Positions 1 through 10,497 of a DNA stretch of 32,411 bases are shown here, one piece after another; position 1 is the stretch's first letter, and every line of letters starts with the position of its first letter. The position numbers were made by a program, and so were the translations under genes. The notes beneath the pieces are model-generated. The model searched no databases. It was not told the origin of the DNA and saw only the letters and a list, made by a program, of their open reading frames with translations. The stretch lies in contig BLJB01000332.1 of assembly GCA_013423325.1 (NCBI GenBank), forward strand, positions 1-32,411. Reading direction: 5' to 3'. The stretch comes from Usnea hakonensis. Its lineage: Eukaryota; Ascomycota; Lecanoromycetes; Lecanorales; Parmeliaceae.

Positions 1-304
1 CGGCCACCATTCTGATATATACTGTGATACCCACCGTGGGTATCAAAAGGAATAAGAGTTAGAAAATTTTAGAAGAAAATAATCTCTCTATCCGCTTCTT
101 TTAATAGTCGCCCCTCGAATTTCCCCTCTAACTCTAATCTCTCGCGCCCTCTAATTAATTAATTAGCTCTATTTTTATAAAAAAATCCAAGTACTTTTAA
201 CCTCTACTTTCGCGCTAGCACTAGATACTAGCTACTACTCTACGGCCACTAATTTAATATATTTATAGGTACCCACTGTGGGTTCCACATGCAATAAGAG
301 ATGA
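1..304. repeat. Diverged direct repeats, 242 bp apart, each with a palindrome
   Basis: Bases 1-62 and 243-304 align without gaps from CGGCCAC through AATAAGAG. Most differences are C/T or G/A. Each copy holds a near-perfect palindrome: 26-44 has 9-bp arms around one base (core TACCCACCGTGGGTA), and 268-286 is the same core with mismatches. The DNA between (about 63-242) is AT-rich with very little CpA/TpG, as expected after RIP. The first copy starts at the window edge, so the unit could be a tandem satellite, a terminal-repeat element or a MITE-like element. No coding capacity was seen. Confidence 0.5.
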
Positions 305-514
305 TGGATTAATGAAGGACACTTAGATAAAGATTTACATGTTGTAATTCTTAGCTTGTGCGCCACGCTCGCTCTTTACTATTTGATAGTTCTCTCATTC
401 TATCTGTTTTCTGCGCCCGCTTGCTGTTGCTTGCTCTTTACTACCAGTTTATTTTCTCATTCCCTCTGTAAGAGTAATCCATCTCGAATTGGTCTTCCCA
501 ATCATCATGGATCA

Positions 515-1084
515 CTAGATCTTAAGAAACTCAAAAGCCATCCCACCAGCCCCCCCGTCTCCAATCTTTGCCAATTTCTCCAAGCCTTGTTCAACCTTTA
601 GACCCACATGCCAAAGACTATCCCAGTCTTTCATAAGTAAGACGCAACCACCCTCCGGCCTCCCTCTTGCGTTAAAATACTCCCACCCTTGATGATGGTC
701 GACCGAGCAGCATAGATTCCCTTTCTTATCGTGACCTAGATACTTGCCGGAGACGATGTTCCGGAAGCCGAGCCAGCCTTTAGTTTCCACGCACGCCCAA
801 TGAATGGAGCCAGGACCGCCCGGAGGGGCCAGCGTGATATGCCCGTCGTGCAGCGTAATCAAGTGCCCGGAGGTGATGGAGCGGATGATGTAGAGGGAAC
901 CAGGCCAGGGGACCATGTAGACACAAGCTTCGGAGCCGCCCAATGACTCGTGGTCGTCTGGGAGGTCGACGGTGACAGTCTCCGGAGGGGTTCTGATGGT
1001 GCCGACTGAGGTGTCGTCGTCGTCGTTCCTCTGAGTGGACTCAAGGTCGGATTGGTTGAAGAGCATTGGAGTAGTGTTGGCCAT
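515..1084 (-). CDS. Beta-trefoil (fascin-like) fungal protein
   Basis: An intact single-exon frame of 189 codons, starting at the ATG complementary to 1082-1084 in good context (acaatATGGCC). The first 50 residues are acidic and probably disordered, with a DDDD run. Residues about 55-165 carry repeated short strands typical of a fascin-type beta-trefoil: PGSLYIIRSITSGHLITL, then APPGGPGSIHWACVETKGW and FRNIVSGKYLGHD, with Trp and Gly at regular spacing. There is no signal peptide or membrane segment, so a cytosolic protein is likely. Proteins of this shape are common in filamentous fungi, mostly uncharacterised; actin or carbohydrate binding is possible for the fold but nothing here proves it. 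No frame damage is seen, in contrast to many neighbours. Confidence 0.72.
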   Translation of the reverse strand: MANTTPMLFNQSDLESTQRNDDDDTSVGTIRTPPETVTVDLPDDHESLGGSEACVYMVPWPGSLYIIRSITSGHLITLHDGHITLAPPGGPGSIHWACVETKGWLGFRNIVSGKYLGHDKKGNLCCSVDHHQGWEYFNARGRPEGGCVLLMKDWDSLWHVGLKVEQGLEKLAKIGDGGAGGMAFEFLKI

Positions 1085-1994
1085 ATTGTCTAGGGTAAGA
1101 GAAACGCGTATTTTTTAGCTATAGGACATTTTTTGATCGAAAGGAGACAGATCAGCGACGACATACCGAGTCACAAATGGACGAATGATGCGAAAGCCTT
1201 CGTTTTATTTTGCCCTACCGGATACGTTGGGAGATAGAGGATGTAAGACCGACTGTCCAGCTTTATGAAAAGATTTACAGTGAAGCCTCTGCCAAGAACA
1301 CTGTCAGGTTTAGTCAGCCGAGCCCCCGCACAGCCTTGAAAACATGCCCGCCTTAAATTACATTTACCGTACGGAGTATCAGTATTGTAATTTATAATTA
1401 GTCTATTTAATCTATGAAACCTGGTGCTATGTTGATCGTTTACTTTGCTGTTCTGGCAGAGTATCAACAAATCCAACAATTGGGCAAGGTCAGGTATGGG
1501 CTTAGATGTTGAAAATGCGCTTGCACAAGACGAGATGATGAGACTGTTCTGCAAGTAGGATTAATTACTATCAGCAATGCCAGCATGTCCGATTATGAAC
1601 GACTCAATGTTTCTCATCCTTGGATACTAGACACTAGAAATGGTATGAAATTGTAAAGTAAGGCGGGTGAATTGGTGGTTTTTCCGCTAGACCCATAGTA
1701 AGCTCAAAGTATATGCATCAAATCGAGCGCGTTCAATGTAAGACGAAGCTGATAATGTATGTACGGCTATAGACTGATAAAGTCTCAAGAGGTGTGTGCA
1801 GCCAAGGAGGGCGCGGGTCAAGGAGACTATCTCCTATTAAGATCCAAGCGCTAGGGACAGGCCTTATTGTGCAATGTAATATCATGACCAGCAGTTTCAT
1901 TTACATGGACTAGTGTGGAGAGTTTAGAGAGAATAAGAATTCTCCTTATGCTTCCTCTTCACGTAAGGTCTAAATATTTGGTAATAAGCATATT
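1085..1994. other. Intergenic, no gene recognised
   Basis: Holds the 5' flank of the beta-trefoil gene and the 3' flank of the large secreted-protein gene. A 127-codon minus-strand frame at 1171-1554 has no family resemblance and looks like chance. One copy of TACGGAGTA lies at 1370-1378, inside an imperfect palindrome TACCGTACGGAGTA. Confidence 0.5.
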
Positions 1995-4640
1995 CTAATG
2001 TGCATTTCTTTTATCCAGCTGGCGCCCACTTCCACCTTTTGGGTCAAGTTCAGGAGTCGGCGGCCAAGTCGTTCCGTCTTCATAGTAACATCTCACACCA
2101 CCATTCGGAGGTTGATACTGCGCCGGTAGTGCATCGCATGGAATACTACTCTCGCAGGAGTCGCACGCATTTACCGTCAAATGGCATCCGTTAGCCATAT
2201 AAACAGACCCACAGACCCCCACACCATCTTCAGCATACAGGTACGTAAACGCATTCTGTATTTGCTGTCCCGTCATACCTATCGCGTACGCCCCGGTCGT
2301 ATCGCATCTGAACATAGCAGCACAGCCCCATCCGAGCCACTCGCCTTTGAAACCCTCTATTGTAGCCACGTATGATGTGTAGCGAGTGTAATTGTAGCCC
2401 GGGTTGTACAAGTGATAAGCGCTCAAGCACGTGGAGTTACCGCCGAGCGATTTGCACAGGCCGGAACTGCCATGATCGCTTGCGACTTGAGAGGGGAAAG
2501 AGGCAGCGGACGCCGAGACTGCGGAGGCCGAAGCTGCAGAGATAGACGATACTCTGAATGAAGATTCTGCAGAGGCTGCTGAAGCAGCGGAGATAGAAGA
2601 TGCTGCTATGAGGGATGCTGCATATGCTGCAGAGGCTGAGGCCGCAGATATGGACGCTGCTCTTGATGAGGACTCCGGAGAGGCTGCTGAAGCTGCCGAG
2701 ATGGCAGTTGCTTTTAATACGGACGCTGCAAGGGCCATGGCAGCTACGGGGATGGAGGATGCTGAGACAGATGCTACCGAGATCACCGCGGCGACGTTTG
2801 AGGCGGACGCTGATCTTATGCCGGGTCTCCCCTTATCAGGAATTGCCAGAGATATTGAAGTAGTGAAAGTGGTGTAAAGCGACGGATTAAGCCTGGCGGT
2901 CATTGAAGTGTTCGAGTTTGATATTCCACTCGTGATATTATTACTGCCACCCATGGCAGCCTGGAGGGCAGCCCCAGCCATAGCAAAGATGTCTTCATCC
3001 TCCGTTTCGGAATCGGTATAGTTTGCAGGGTCGACTTGAACAGGAACATCGTATAAAGAATCAGAAACACTGCTAACGGCACTCGAAATTGAACTGCTGA
3101 CAGTGCTTGAAGGCACACTGCTAGCGCTAGTCGATAGATGTGTCGTGCTGGTTCTGAGGGTCGATGTTCGGGAATCCGTCTTCGAATTGGCCGTCTCTGA
3201 TGCCTTCTCCTCTGCGGACTGAGATTCTTTTTTTTCTTCTTGTTCCTCTTCCTCCTCCTCATTGGCCATCTCAGTCGCCAAACCTTCAATAAACGCCAAG
3301 TCCGCTTCTATGAGACCTAGGTCAGGAGGCACTTGGACAAGATGCTTTTGCGCTGTAGTCAAGCTGCAATCAGCCCGAGTAATGGTATCCAGCAGACCAC
3401 CCAAAATACTTCGTTTCCTTCGCCGAAATCTCGACTTACTCCCAGGGCAGGACGTCGCTCCACCTCCTGCCAAATCCAAGCGGAGCCTTTCCAGATTGGA
3501 TTTGAGTATACCAATGGAACCAATGATCTCCGTCATCGATGCTTCGAGTCCTGCCTCGTCAGAGATTCCAAGGTATGTGGCGGACAAGAAAGCTAATCCT
3601 TCGGCAATGGCAACACCACCGGCTATCGCAGCCGCGTCATTTGGGCTTAATGATGTCGTTGGAATTGCGACGTAAGGAATTGCAGTCAAACTGGTAATCC
3701 CACTGCTCTTCACAGTTGAGATGGTCGTTGAAGCTGCGGTGCTGTGTTGACTTGGAAGCGGAGCCGATGCATCTGTGGACAGACGAGAAGGGCTGGAGGA
3801 CATCGTGCTGGTACGAGCTGGAGATGAGAGCAAAGAGTTCAAACTATTCTCAGATGTAGTTGAATTAGAAGGTGTCGTAGCAGAGATATGCTCTGCGAGA
3901 ACTGTCGACGTAGAGGATAACCTTAATATATCTGCTCTAGTATTGGAGCTCATGGCATTACTGGGTAGCTGAAGAAGAGTGCTCGAATTTGATGAGCGAG
4001 GAGTAGTAGCTGAGCCATAGGAAGTCACTTTCGTTGTCGCTATCAAAGTCGCTGGAGTGTTAGAAGAGAGACCGTATAGGTCCGATATCACCAAGGAAGT
4101 TGTGTCATCCGAAGTCCGACTCTGAACAAGCGTACTAGATGTCTTGGCGGAGGTAGTCTGCATACCTATTGAAAGATTTCCTGCTCCCGACGCAGAGAGT
4201 GACGAAAGCGCCTTTTGAGGAGCGGCATTTGAACTACTTTCAGATGATATGGTATTGCTACCTAAATTGATAGGCTGAAAACGAGTTGAAGACAACGCGG
4301 ACGAAGCCATTATGCGATTGGATACCGTTGGCGAGCCTAATACTGAGATATCTGCATTTTACATACTAGTGAGTAGTCAGAACCAGTATTTGAACCGCTT
4401 ATGTACTCATAGATCTTGCACTAGAAAAGCCTGCTTGTAAGAGGAGCTTGTAAGAGGAGCAACGGCGTCATGGCTGAGACTGGTCGAAGCTGAGATCGAG
4501 GAACCTTTTTCGGTACACTGTTTCAGCTGTACATCAGTGGGGAAATGTTTACAGTGAGACTCACTTTGATACGCTTGGGCTGCTACTACGACAGCGAAAG
4601 AGATGGTCGCAAGAAATGGGTATAAGCAACGCGCTGCCAT
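1995..4640 (-). CDS. Putative secreted Ser/Ala-rich protein with KP4-like Cys-rich C-terminal domain (two exons)
   Basis: The main frame (1995-4310) has 771 codons but no signal peptide. Just upstream on the same strand a 77-codon frame (start 4640) begins with MAARC and a hydrophobic stretch ending AVVVAAQA, a clear signal peptide, so the two probably join by splicing. A possible intron is 4275-4421 (GTGCAAG donor, TTTTCAG acceptor), giving about 832 residues; the junction is unproven. Order in the main frame: Ser/Thr-rich stretch; helical region about 220-345 with a Kex2-like RRRKR site; acidic run; Ala/Ser repeats; then about 135 C-terminal residues with 10 cysteines, including GVGVCGS and CHLTVNACDSC. 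The CGS...LTVN arrangement is typical of KP4-like killer-toxin-fold proteins in fungi, so a secreted antagonism or host-interaction role is possible. That assignment is by motif only. Confidence 0.55.
2490..2710 (-). repeat. Internal Ala/Ser coding repeat
   Basis: Inside the large secreted protein, a unit of about 36 residues occurs twice in a row. Both copies contain ISAASAAS, then ESS, then SISAASASA. On the DNA this shows as near-repeats of GCAGAGGCTGCTGAAGC. It is a low-complexity linker between the middle region and the Cys-rich domain; copy number is likely to vary between strains. Confidence 0.7.
4434..4459. repeat. Perfect 13-bp tandem duplication
   Basis: CTTGTAAGAGGAG occurs twice head to tail (4434-4446 and 4447-4459), near the 3' end of the signal-peptide exon of the secreted-protein gene. 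Thirteen is not a multiple of three, so the duplication changes the frame of the last exon-1 codons and may have altered the splice phase. Confidence 0.85.
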
Positions 4641-4799
4641 GAGCTATTTCTGGGGTCTCTTCTGAGAACTTTCGCCTAACGAGTTCAATAAAACAAAGAC
4701 AAATAGATGATGAATAGCAAAGGATGGTATAGTGTGCGAAGGGTGAAGTAGCGGATAGATATTTTCTAATACCCTTTTGCGCGAAGGCCATTTTCACGA

Positions 4800-5361
4800 T
4801 CGCTTTCGCGATTCTTGTTGGTGTTCGTCTTTGAGTTTATAGTCAGCCTGAGTACGCGTAAATGTATATGTAAGTCAACTTTATTGTACCGTCTCGTATT
4901 CAATATGCACGAATCTTGGCATGTGTTGGTTAAACTTGCATTGATTTGGTGTCAAAATAACGGCTTCCTTTAGACTTTCCCACACAGCTCGCATTCTGGA
5001 GTCACAGTAGCATGATCAAGAAGATGGGGAAGATCTAAAGGTAAACTTTCTTGTACCGTCTCGTATTCAATATATACAAATCTTGGCACATGTTGGTTGA
5101 ACTTTATGCAAGACAACAACATTGACAAGGTTAATGAAATTTTGAAATAATGATCATAACGCAGTATATAGCGATGATAGCAAGAGTTATAAAATCAGTG
5201 TCTACTTTGTCTGATACCTCTTCTCAGCACCAATTGCAATTACTATACGCTCCTTCTTTGACTCGTCTTCTTACCCTGTATTTTTTCTGTGTTCATAAAT
5301 TCATATTATATTTTGTTTCCTTGGCATCTGGCGGACCTGTGCTCGATCAAGTTCATTACGA
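4800..5361. repeat. Intergenic region with diverged 167-bp-spaced direct repeat
   Basis: About 68 bases at 4871-4938 recur at 5038-5105. Both share TTGTACCGTCTCGTATTCAATAT and a CTTGGCA...TGTTGGTT...AACTT block. Most differences between copies are transitions (for example ATGCACG against ATATACA), consistent with mild RIP after an old duplication. The 164-codon frame starting at 5150 overlaps the metallopeptidase remnant in another frame and is not supported. No other gene is seen here. Confidence 0.6.
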
Positions 5362-6790
5362 ATGCCACTACCTCCGAGATACCATCATCGCATCGTCCAG
5401 CTTTTTGTTCTTTTCTTCATCTGCACCACCCGCTCGCTCGCCATTACAGAAGACCAACTCGGGAACATTTTTACCCTTCACAGCCCTGCGACTAGCCCTG
5501 GTGGGTGTAGTAGGACGCTTCCGAATGGCGTCAACATGCTACTTCATACCGTCACCGCATTCACCGATGCCTTCACCATGGCAGCAGCAGTTCAATCAGA
5601 AATCGAATCTTTCAGATTTGATACACCAGCCGCGAAGAAACTAAGGAGTTTACTTTTCTCGTTCTTCGGTATTACTTTTGGGGATCAAAATCAGATTAAT
5701 GCGGAAAAGGCTCGAGACTACATTTATGTTCAAGGTGCGGAGCCGGCCCTAACAACGTGCATTGCTGATCGGCTAGGCAGGTGTCTTTACCAACATAAAC
5801 AACCTCTTACAGACCCCGAGAGCCGCGGGATTACCGTGGCTTCATTGCTTAGAAGACTACTCCTTTTTCACGGAGCATCTTATCGGCAGTGATGGACGAG
5901 AAAACCTATCCGCACCACTCGCTGCCGAGCACTGGGATCAAAAAAGTGAGCAACTATGCGCATCATTGAGATTTAGTCCTTAACGCTATCGAGATAATGC
6001 CTGATGGCAATTACTACCCTGGCCTCCTTTATGCACCCGCCCTCAGTCAATACTACGTACCACGTCTCAACAGTCTGTATCGTGGTATCTGTACGGATAC
6101 CGGAGATCCTCCTGGGTCCTCATGGATCAATGCATTCGCGTGGGCGAGTCCACGGCGTACCTGGGGGTAAGACGATTTGGCGCACTCACAAAGTACATGC
6201 TTTCCTCACTGACAGTCTGGTGTCCAGCATCACACTATGCCCTTTTTTCTTCTCGCTGCTAAACATTGGGAATTTCGGTACACCACCGGCAAACCTTCCC
6301 GCGATCGGAAAGATCAACATCTTCTCTAAAACGGCGAGCGTGGTTGCAATCCACGAGATGGCTCATCTAATTAACGATGGTAGGATTACAAGCGTGCAAT
6401 TCCCGTTTTCAAATCTAGATCACCATTGCTAACATACCTTCTCGCGCGGACATTATTGATCAACCACGCGTTGTCCCTCCTGCCGGCACCAACTTTAGGA
6501 GTAGAGACTGGCCTCTTTACACTCTCGACCCGGTCAAAAGGTCATACGGCTTCTCATACAGCCTTGCACTTGGTCTTGCGAGGCCGAATCTTGGCTTATT
6601 GAATGCGGAAAATTATGCAGTCTTCGCCATGTGTTTGGCATATCAGACTTTGGATTGCGTTACGGACATGATGCATTTAATCGCGAGGGGGGAGAGTGTG
6701 CCATTCCAACCGGCGCCGGAAGCAGTCGAACAGATTCGGCAGGGTAGGTCGACCTTGTTGCGGGAGCATGAAGAGATGCGGGTTGGATAA
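5362..6790 (+). pseudogene. Degraded M35-like (deuterolysin/aspzincin-type) secreted metallopeptidase
   Basis: Exonic pieces line up with one secreted zinc peptidase. The piece at 5362-5870 starts with a signal peptide (VQLFVLFFICTTRSLA) and a ...LLFSFFGI... segment. The frame then slips by one base in a TTTTT run near 5864-5870 and continues as TEHLIGSDGREN to about 5940. It slips again before DLVLNAIEIMPDGNYYPG (from about 5974). A clean 61-nt intron follows at 6167-6227 (GTAAGA donor, CACTGAC branch, TCCAG acceptor). The next piece holds the zinc motif HEMAH at 6352-6366. A GTAGGA donor at 6380 and a GCTAAC branch follow, but no AG lies in the expected place before the last piece, which contains YGF and NAENYAVFA, typical M35-like residues. 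Two frameshifts and a missing acceptor indicate a pseudogene; assembly errors are the alternative. Confidence 0.6.
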
Positions 6791-7100
6791 GATTTGGGTG
6801 ACTCGTTTGAATAAGAATAAATCCAATGATCTTCAATCTGGTAAGGACAGAAATATCGCTAGCTCAGAATCGATCTCATAGAACCTGCCCGCAATCCTAC
6901 CGTACATAGTCCGTCATTGCAGGAAGGTTGGACGTCGGACGAGACTTGAGACCTTGTCAAAGACCTCAAGACTAGGACTAGGTGGTCCGAGACGAAGAGA
7001 AGTTTTCAGTGTAACGACTATTGTTTTCAATTAAGTAAAGGGACCAGGCAACAAGTATTAAAACCTTTTACAGGACGTATTACTTATTATCGCTGCCTTA
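6791..7100. other. Intergenic, nothing recognised
   Basis: No frame, repeat or RNA gene could be supported here. Confidence 0.4.
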
Positions 7101-7262
7101 TCAAAGCTCCTTCGAGGCCACACGCAACAATGTGACTTGTTTGACTTGCTCCCTACTCACCCTCTCGGCATCCACGCCTGACAACACGATCTTCCCATGT
7201 CGAAAACCACGAGGATCCACAGTGGCAAACTGGGCTGATTCATCTTGGGATGAGTCATGAAG
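7101..7262 (-). pseudogene. C-terminal fragment of an unidentified gene
   Basis: About 53 codons on the minus strand end at a TGA (complement of 7101-7103). They read as well-structured protein: DESAQFATVDPRGFRHGKIV followed by a charged helix (DAERVSREQVKQVT). A stop (TAA) lies just upstream in the same frame, while the upstream DNA is open in a neighbouring frame. This suggests a decayed or truncated 3' end of a longer gene. I do not recognise the family. Confidence 0.35.
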
Positions 7263-7703
7263 TTACTGATCGTCCCACAGACTTAGCGATCCAGTTTCGG
7301 CTAGTATACAGCAGTGTATGTTAAATGAGGCCTAAGAAGAAATACGCTACGAAAAGTACTTCGAAAGTTACATAATATAACGTACTTCGCACTATGATCT
7401 ATAGGCTTGCTTACACAAATGAGCATCTTCACAATAACTAACCTTTGAACCTGAATATCTTAGAAGAGAGTGAACTCATCAAGGACTTTCTTACTCCTCA
7501 ACCCTTACCAATCTTGATTGCATTCGGCCAGCGAACTTCGGCAAATAGGTAAGCTTGGCAGCTGCCTATACTGCTGCTTACACGTTGTATATTTGTAAGC
7601 GATCTTGTATTGCGGGAGATAGATGATATATCTACCTACCTCTCAATAAACGAACACACTCTTCACAAGCAAAAGCATCGCGTCATTTCCTGCTTCTACA
7701 ACA

Positions 7704-8788
7704 ATGGTCTCTTTCGCCTCTGTTCAGACTTCAAACTCACTCATAGCTTCCACCCTCCCGCCCAACCTCGTCGCGGTCTTTGTTAGAGCCACGAGCGGGA
7801 TCGGCGAAGCAACGCTTAAGCAATATGCGCAGCACTTTCGCTAGCCACGCGCGTACTTCGTCGGCCGATCTTAAGATGCAGGAGACCGTATCACAGCCGA
7901 GTGCAAAGCGCTCAACTCGGAGGGCGAATACACATTTATCAAAGCGGGCGTGAGCTTAATTCGCGTTGTAGACGAGGTATGCGAGGCGATCCAAGCAAAA
8001 GAAAAGGCTATCAACATACTATTTCTCAGCGCAGGTGTTGCAATCATGGATCGTCGAGGTAACAACTCTCAAATCGCAACCACAGCAGCGACAAGGACAA
8101 GTGACCGCAGGCTGACCACTCAGCACAGAAGCATCCGAGCATATCAATTTGCTGACCGCCTTGGGCTACTACTCCCGTTATCGCTTCACGACCAACCTCC
8201 TTCCTCTAATTCAGCGTGCTTCGAACCTCCGTCGCGTCGTTACCGTCGGAAAAGGCGGGTTCGAAGGCGAGCTGGATCCTTGCGATTTCCCAGCCAGCCG
8301 TGTCCCACTTAAAGCGATCCATGGGCACATCTGCACGCTCGTAAGCCTTAGATTAGAGTGTATTACGAGAACGGCTCCAGAGGTCAGTTTCATACATAAC
8401 GACCCTGGCGCCGTGAAGACATCCCTCTTAGACCGCATGGAAGGCGTACTGGGCGTGCTCATCAGGGCATACGTATCTATCCTAGGTTATTGGATATGCG
8501 TGCCGATTGAGGAGTGTGGCGAGCGGCAATTGTATCTTGGGACGAGTGCTAGATATCCGGCTGCGAGTGTGGACAGCGACGGGAGCCCTGGTGTCCCGCT
8601 AGGACATGGGAGTTGAAGTAGCACAAGGGACCACGGGTGAAATTGGAAGTGGAGTATACTCCGTTCAGTGAGATGGTACTAGTTCATCTCCCGCCGTACG
8701 GAAGCTATTGGCTGGTTATCGAGATAACGGAATAGTGGAAGACATTGCGCGGCATACGAAGAGTGAGTTTGATCGTATTACTCTGTAG
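7704..8788 (+). pseudogene. Short-chain dehydrogenase/reductase (SDR) pseudogene
   Basis: A near full-length SDR can be followed from the ATG at 7704 to a TAG at 8786. It shows the cofactor-loop remnant VRATSGIGEATL (first Gly of the usual GATSGIG replaced by Arg), YFVGRS, the NILFLSAG strand, ALGYYSRYRF with the YxxxR-type active-site region used by this fungal SDR group, and an EVSFIHNDPGAVKT segment. A good 70-nt intron lies at 8059-8128 (GTAACA donor, GCTGACC branch, CACAG acceptor) and restores the frame. Lesions: TAG at 7842, TAA at 7872, a frameshift near 8600-8617, and TGA at 8669 where homologues have Trp. The gene cannot make a full protein. Some lesions fit single transitions, so mild RIP may have contributed. 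Confidence 0.75.
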
Positions 8789-8934
8789 GAGCAGAATCTA
8801 CACAGGTAATTTTTCCTTCTTTTACTTGGGTATACCAGTCCATGCGCCACGAGCACGCATGATCCCGCACTGGCTTAGATCGGCGAAAGCATTTACGAGA
8901 AAGGCAGATTTCTATCAGACATGGTGAGGCTTAG

Positions 8935-9400
8935 GATGACACCCCACTTCACTAACATCTACATACCCTCCCAATTGTATTTCCACCACCCGTACGATGC
9001 CCGCTTCCTTTCCAAGAATCATCTCGAATATAATATCTACTCTCTCCTGCGAATACTTGTCCTACTTTAAATTCGTCAACCACAGGCCATGTCGCCCATC
9101 AACGCCAAAAGCGCACAACATGAATAACCGCTCTCTCTCCAACCTTCATCTTCTAATCGCCCTTTAAAGAATTTGCCTTCGTGAGCAGTGGCGTCGAGGG
9201 TCCCACCTTCTCTTCGCCGTCTGCTGCTGGTCCTGCAGCCACGCCCCTCTCCGCTCACAGACTCGTTATAACCCCAATTGTCTGAGTCTCAGTCAATTGG
9301 AAAACCGCTGCATAATCAGTAAAGGCCTTGATACCAGCTCAAGAACCCCCTCTGCCCATATCGCGCCTTTCCACTTTCCGTTGCTTTACTTCTCCCTTTC
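8935..9400 (-). pseudogene. Possible decayed minus-strand gene, family unknown
   Basis: Protein-like stretches appear in different minus-strand frames in collinear order: KAFTDYAAVFQLTETQTIGV (about 9270-9330), then GKFFKGRLEDEGW (about 9140-9180), then RVDIIFEMILGK and VRVVEIQLGGYVDVSEVGC (about 8945-9040). No single open frame joins them. This may be a gene broken by several indels, but chance cannot be excluded and no family is recognised. Confidence 0.22.
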
Positions 9401-10497
9401 ATTTTAAGCTTTCTTAGATCATCAATGTTATAGGAAAACTAGAAATGTTGTGTTCAATAAACCATGAATATAGGATTCCAATTGGAGACTCGTACAGACC
9501 TCTACAATCTTGCGAGAACACGCCATCTTAAGGGATATAATACATCTTCGACAGCAAGGTGAGCAAAAGTCTTCAAACAGCCCAGAGTGAAGTAGCAAGG
9601 ATTTCATAATAACGATCATAACCAAAGCAATATGGGACGGCCCGAGCGAGGAGTACTCGAAGCTCAATAGGGGAACGTTCTTGCGGAAGTCGACTACTAG
9701 CTTGAGCCAGCTGTGTTACTATTACACAAGCATAGTACTGAACTTGCATGTAGGAGTGAAGTAAGGCGGTAGTCTGTGACCGTCGAGAACATCACTGTCG
9801 AAATGAAGCCCTTTTGAGAGGTGAAGATCTTTGACCTCTTGGGTTCGGCCCTATCGCCATCTTGAACGTGATTAGTGGTTGGAGATTTGGTAGACAGTAT
9901 ACTGCTAAAGATAGGATGCAGTGTAAAAGAGGGCAGGATATATCTTTCTTATTCTGCGAGACTGCTCGCACGAAAAGATACTATGCATCACGATGGGTAT
10001 CTCAACTCACTTAGTACTATGGGTAATAGCTTTTCGTGCTCTGTTGTTCGAAGTGAGACTGTAGAATGTCACGACCGACGAGTAGCAGGTAAGCTCCCAT
10101 TGTGGAATCCACACGTAAAGTGCTTCTGGTAAATGCCATTGTTTCATTGTTACAGAGGCTCAAAGAGCCAACAATGAAAGTACATTCTGGAGACAATGAC
10201 AATCTAGCACTATAGCCGCGAATTCATCTACGACAGTGCACCCCAGATATCTGCTTTTTAAATGTTTAGAAGGGTTCCTAGATCCCTTACAAGACTCTTC
10301 GATAGGGTTTTTAGACATCAGGTCTCACCAACAGCTTTGCATCACATATCCCTGGTCCCGAGAAGGACACTGACTGGATCACCTAAACACCAATCGCTCC
10401 CTCAAGCTGAGCACGTCGACGACGGCGACACGATCGAGTCGATGTAGGAAGGTCTCAGGCATATCCTGACCTCAGAAAGCCCCTTGGCTGAGAGGGC
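9401..10497. other. Intergenic, nothing recognised
   Basis: Only short frames without family resemblance or supporting signals occur here. A 61-codon frame at 10262-10447 is Arg-rich and probably chance. Confidence 0.4.

Noticed and set aside
1171..1554. 127-codon minus-strand frame
   Set aside because: No family features or signal peptide, mixed composition, and a position in the 5' flank of another gene; probably chance.
2608..3675. Plus-strand frames rich in Ala, Glu and Asp or Arg
   Set aside because: They are mirror images of the low-complexity coding repeats of the minus-strand secreted protein.
5150..5644. 164-codon plus-strand frame
   Set aside because: Overlaps the signal peptide and body of the metallopeptidase remnant in another phase; no family features.
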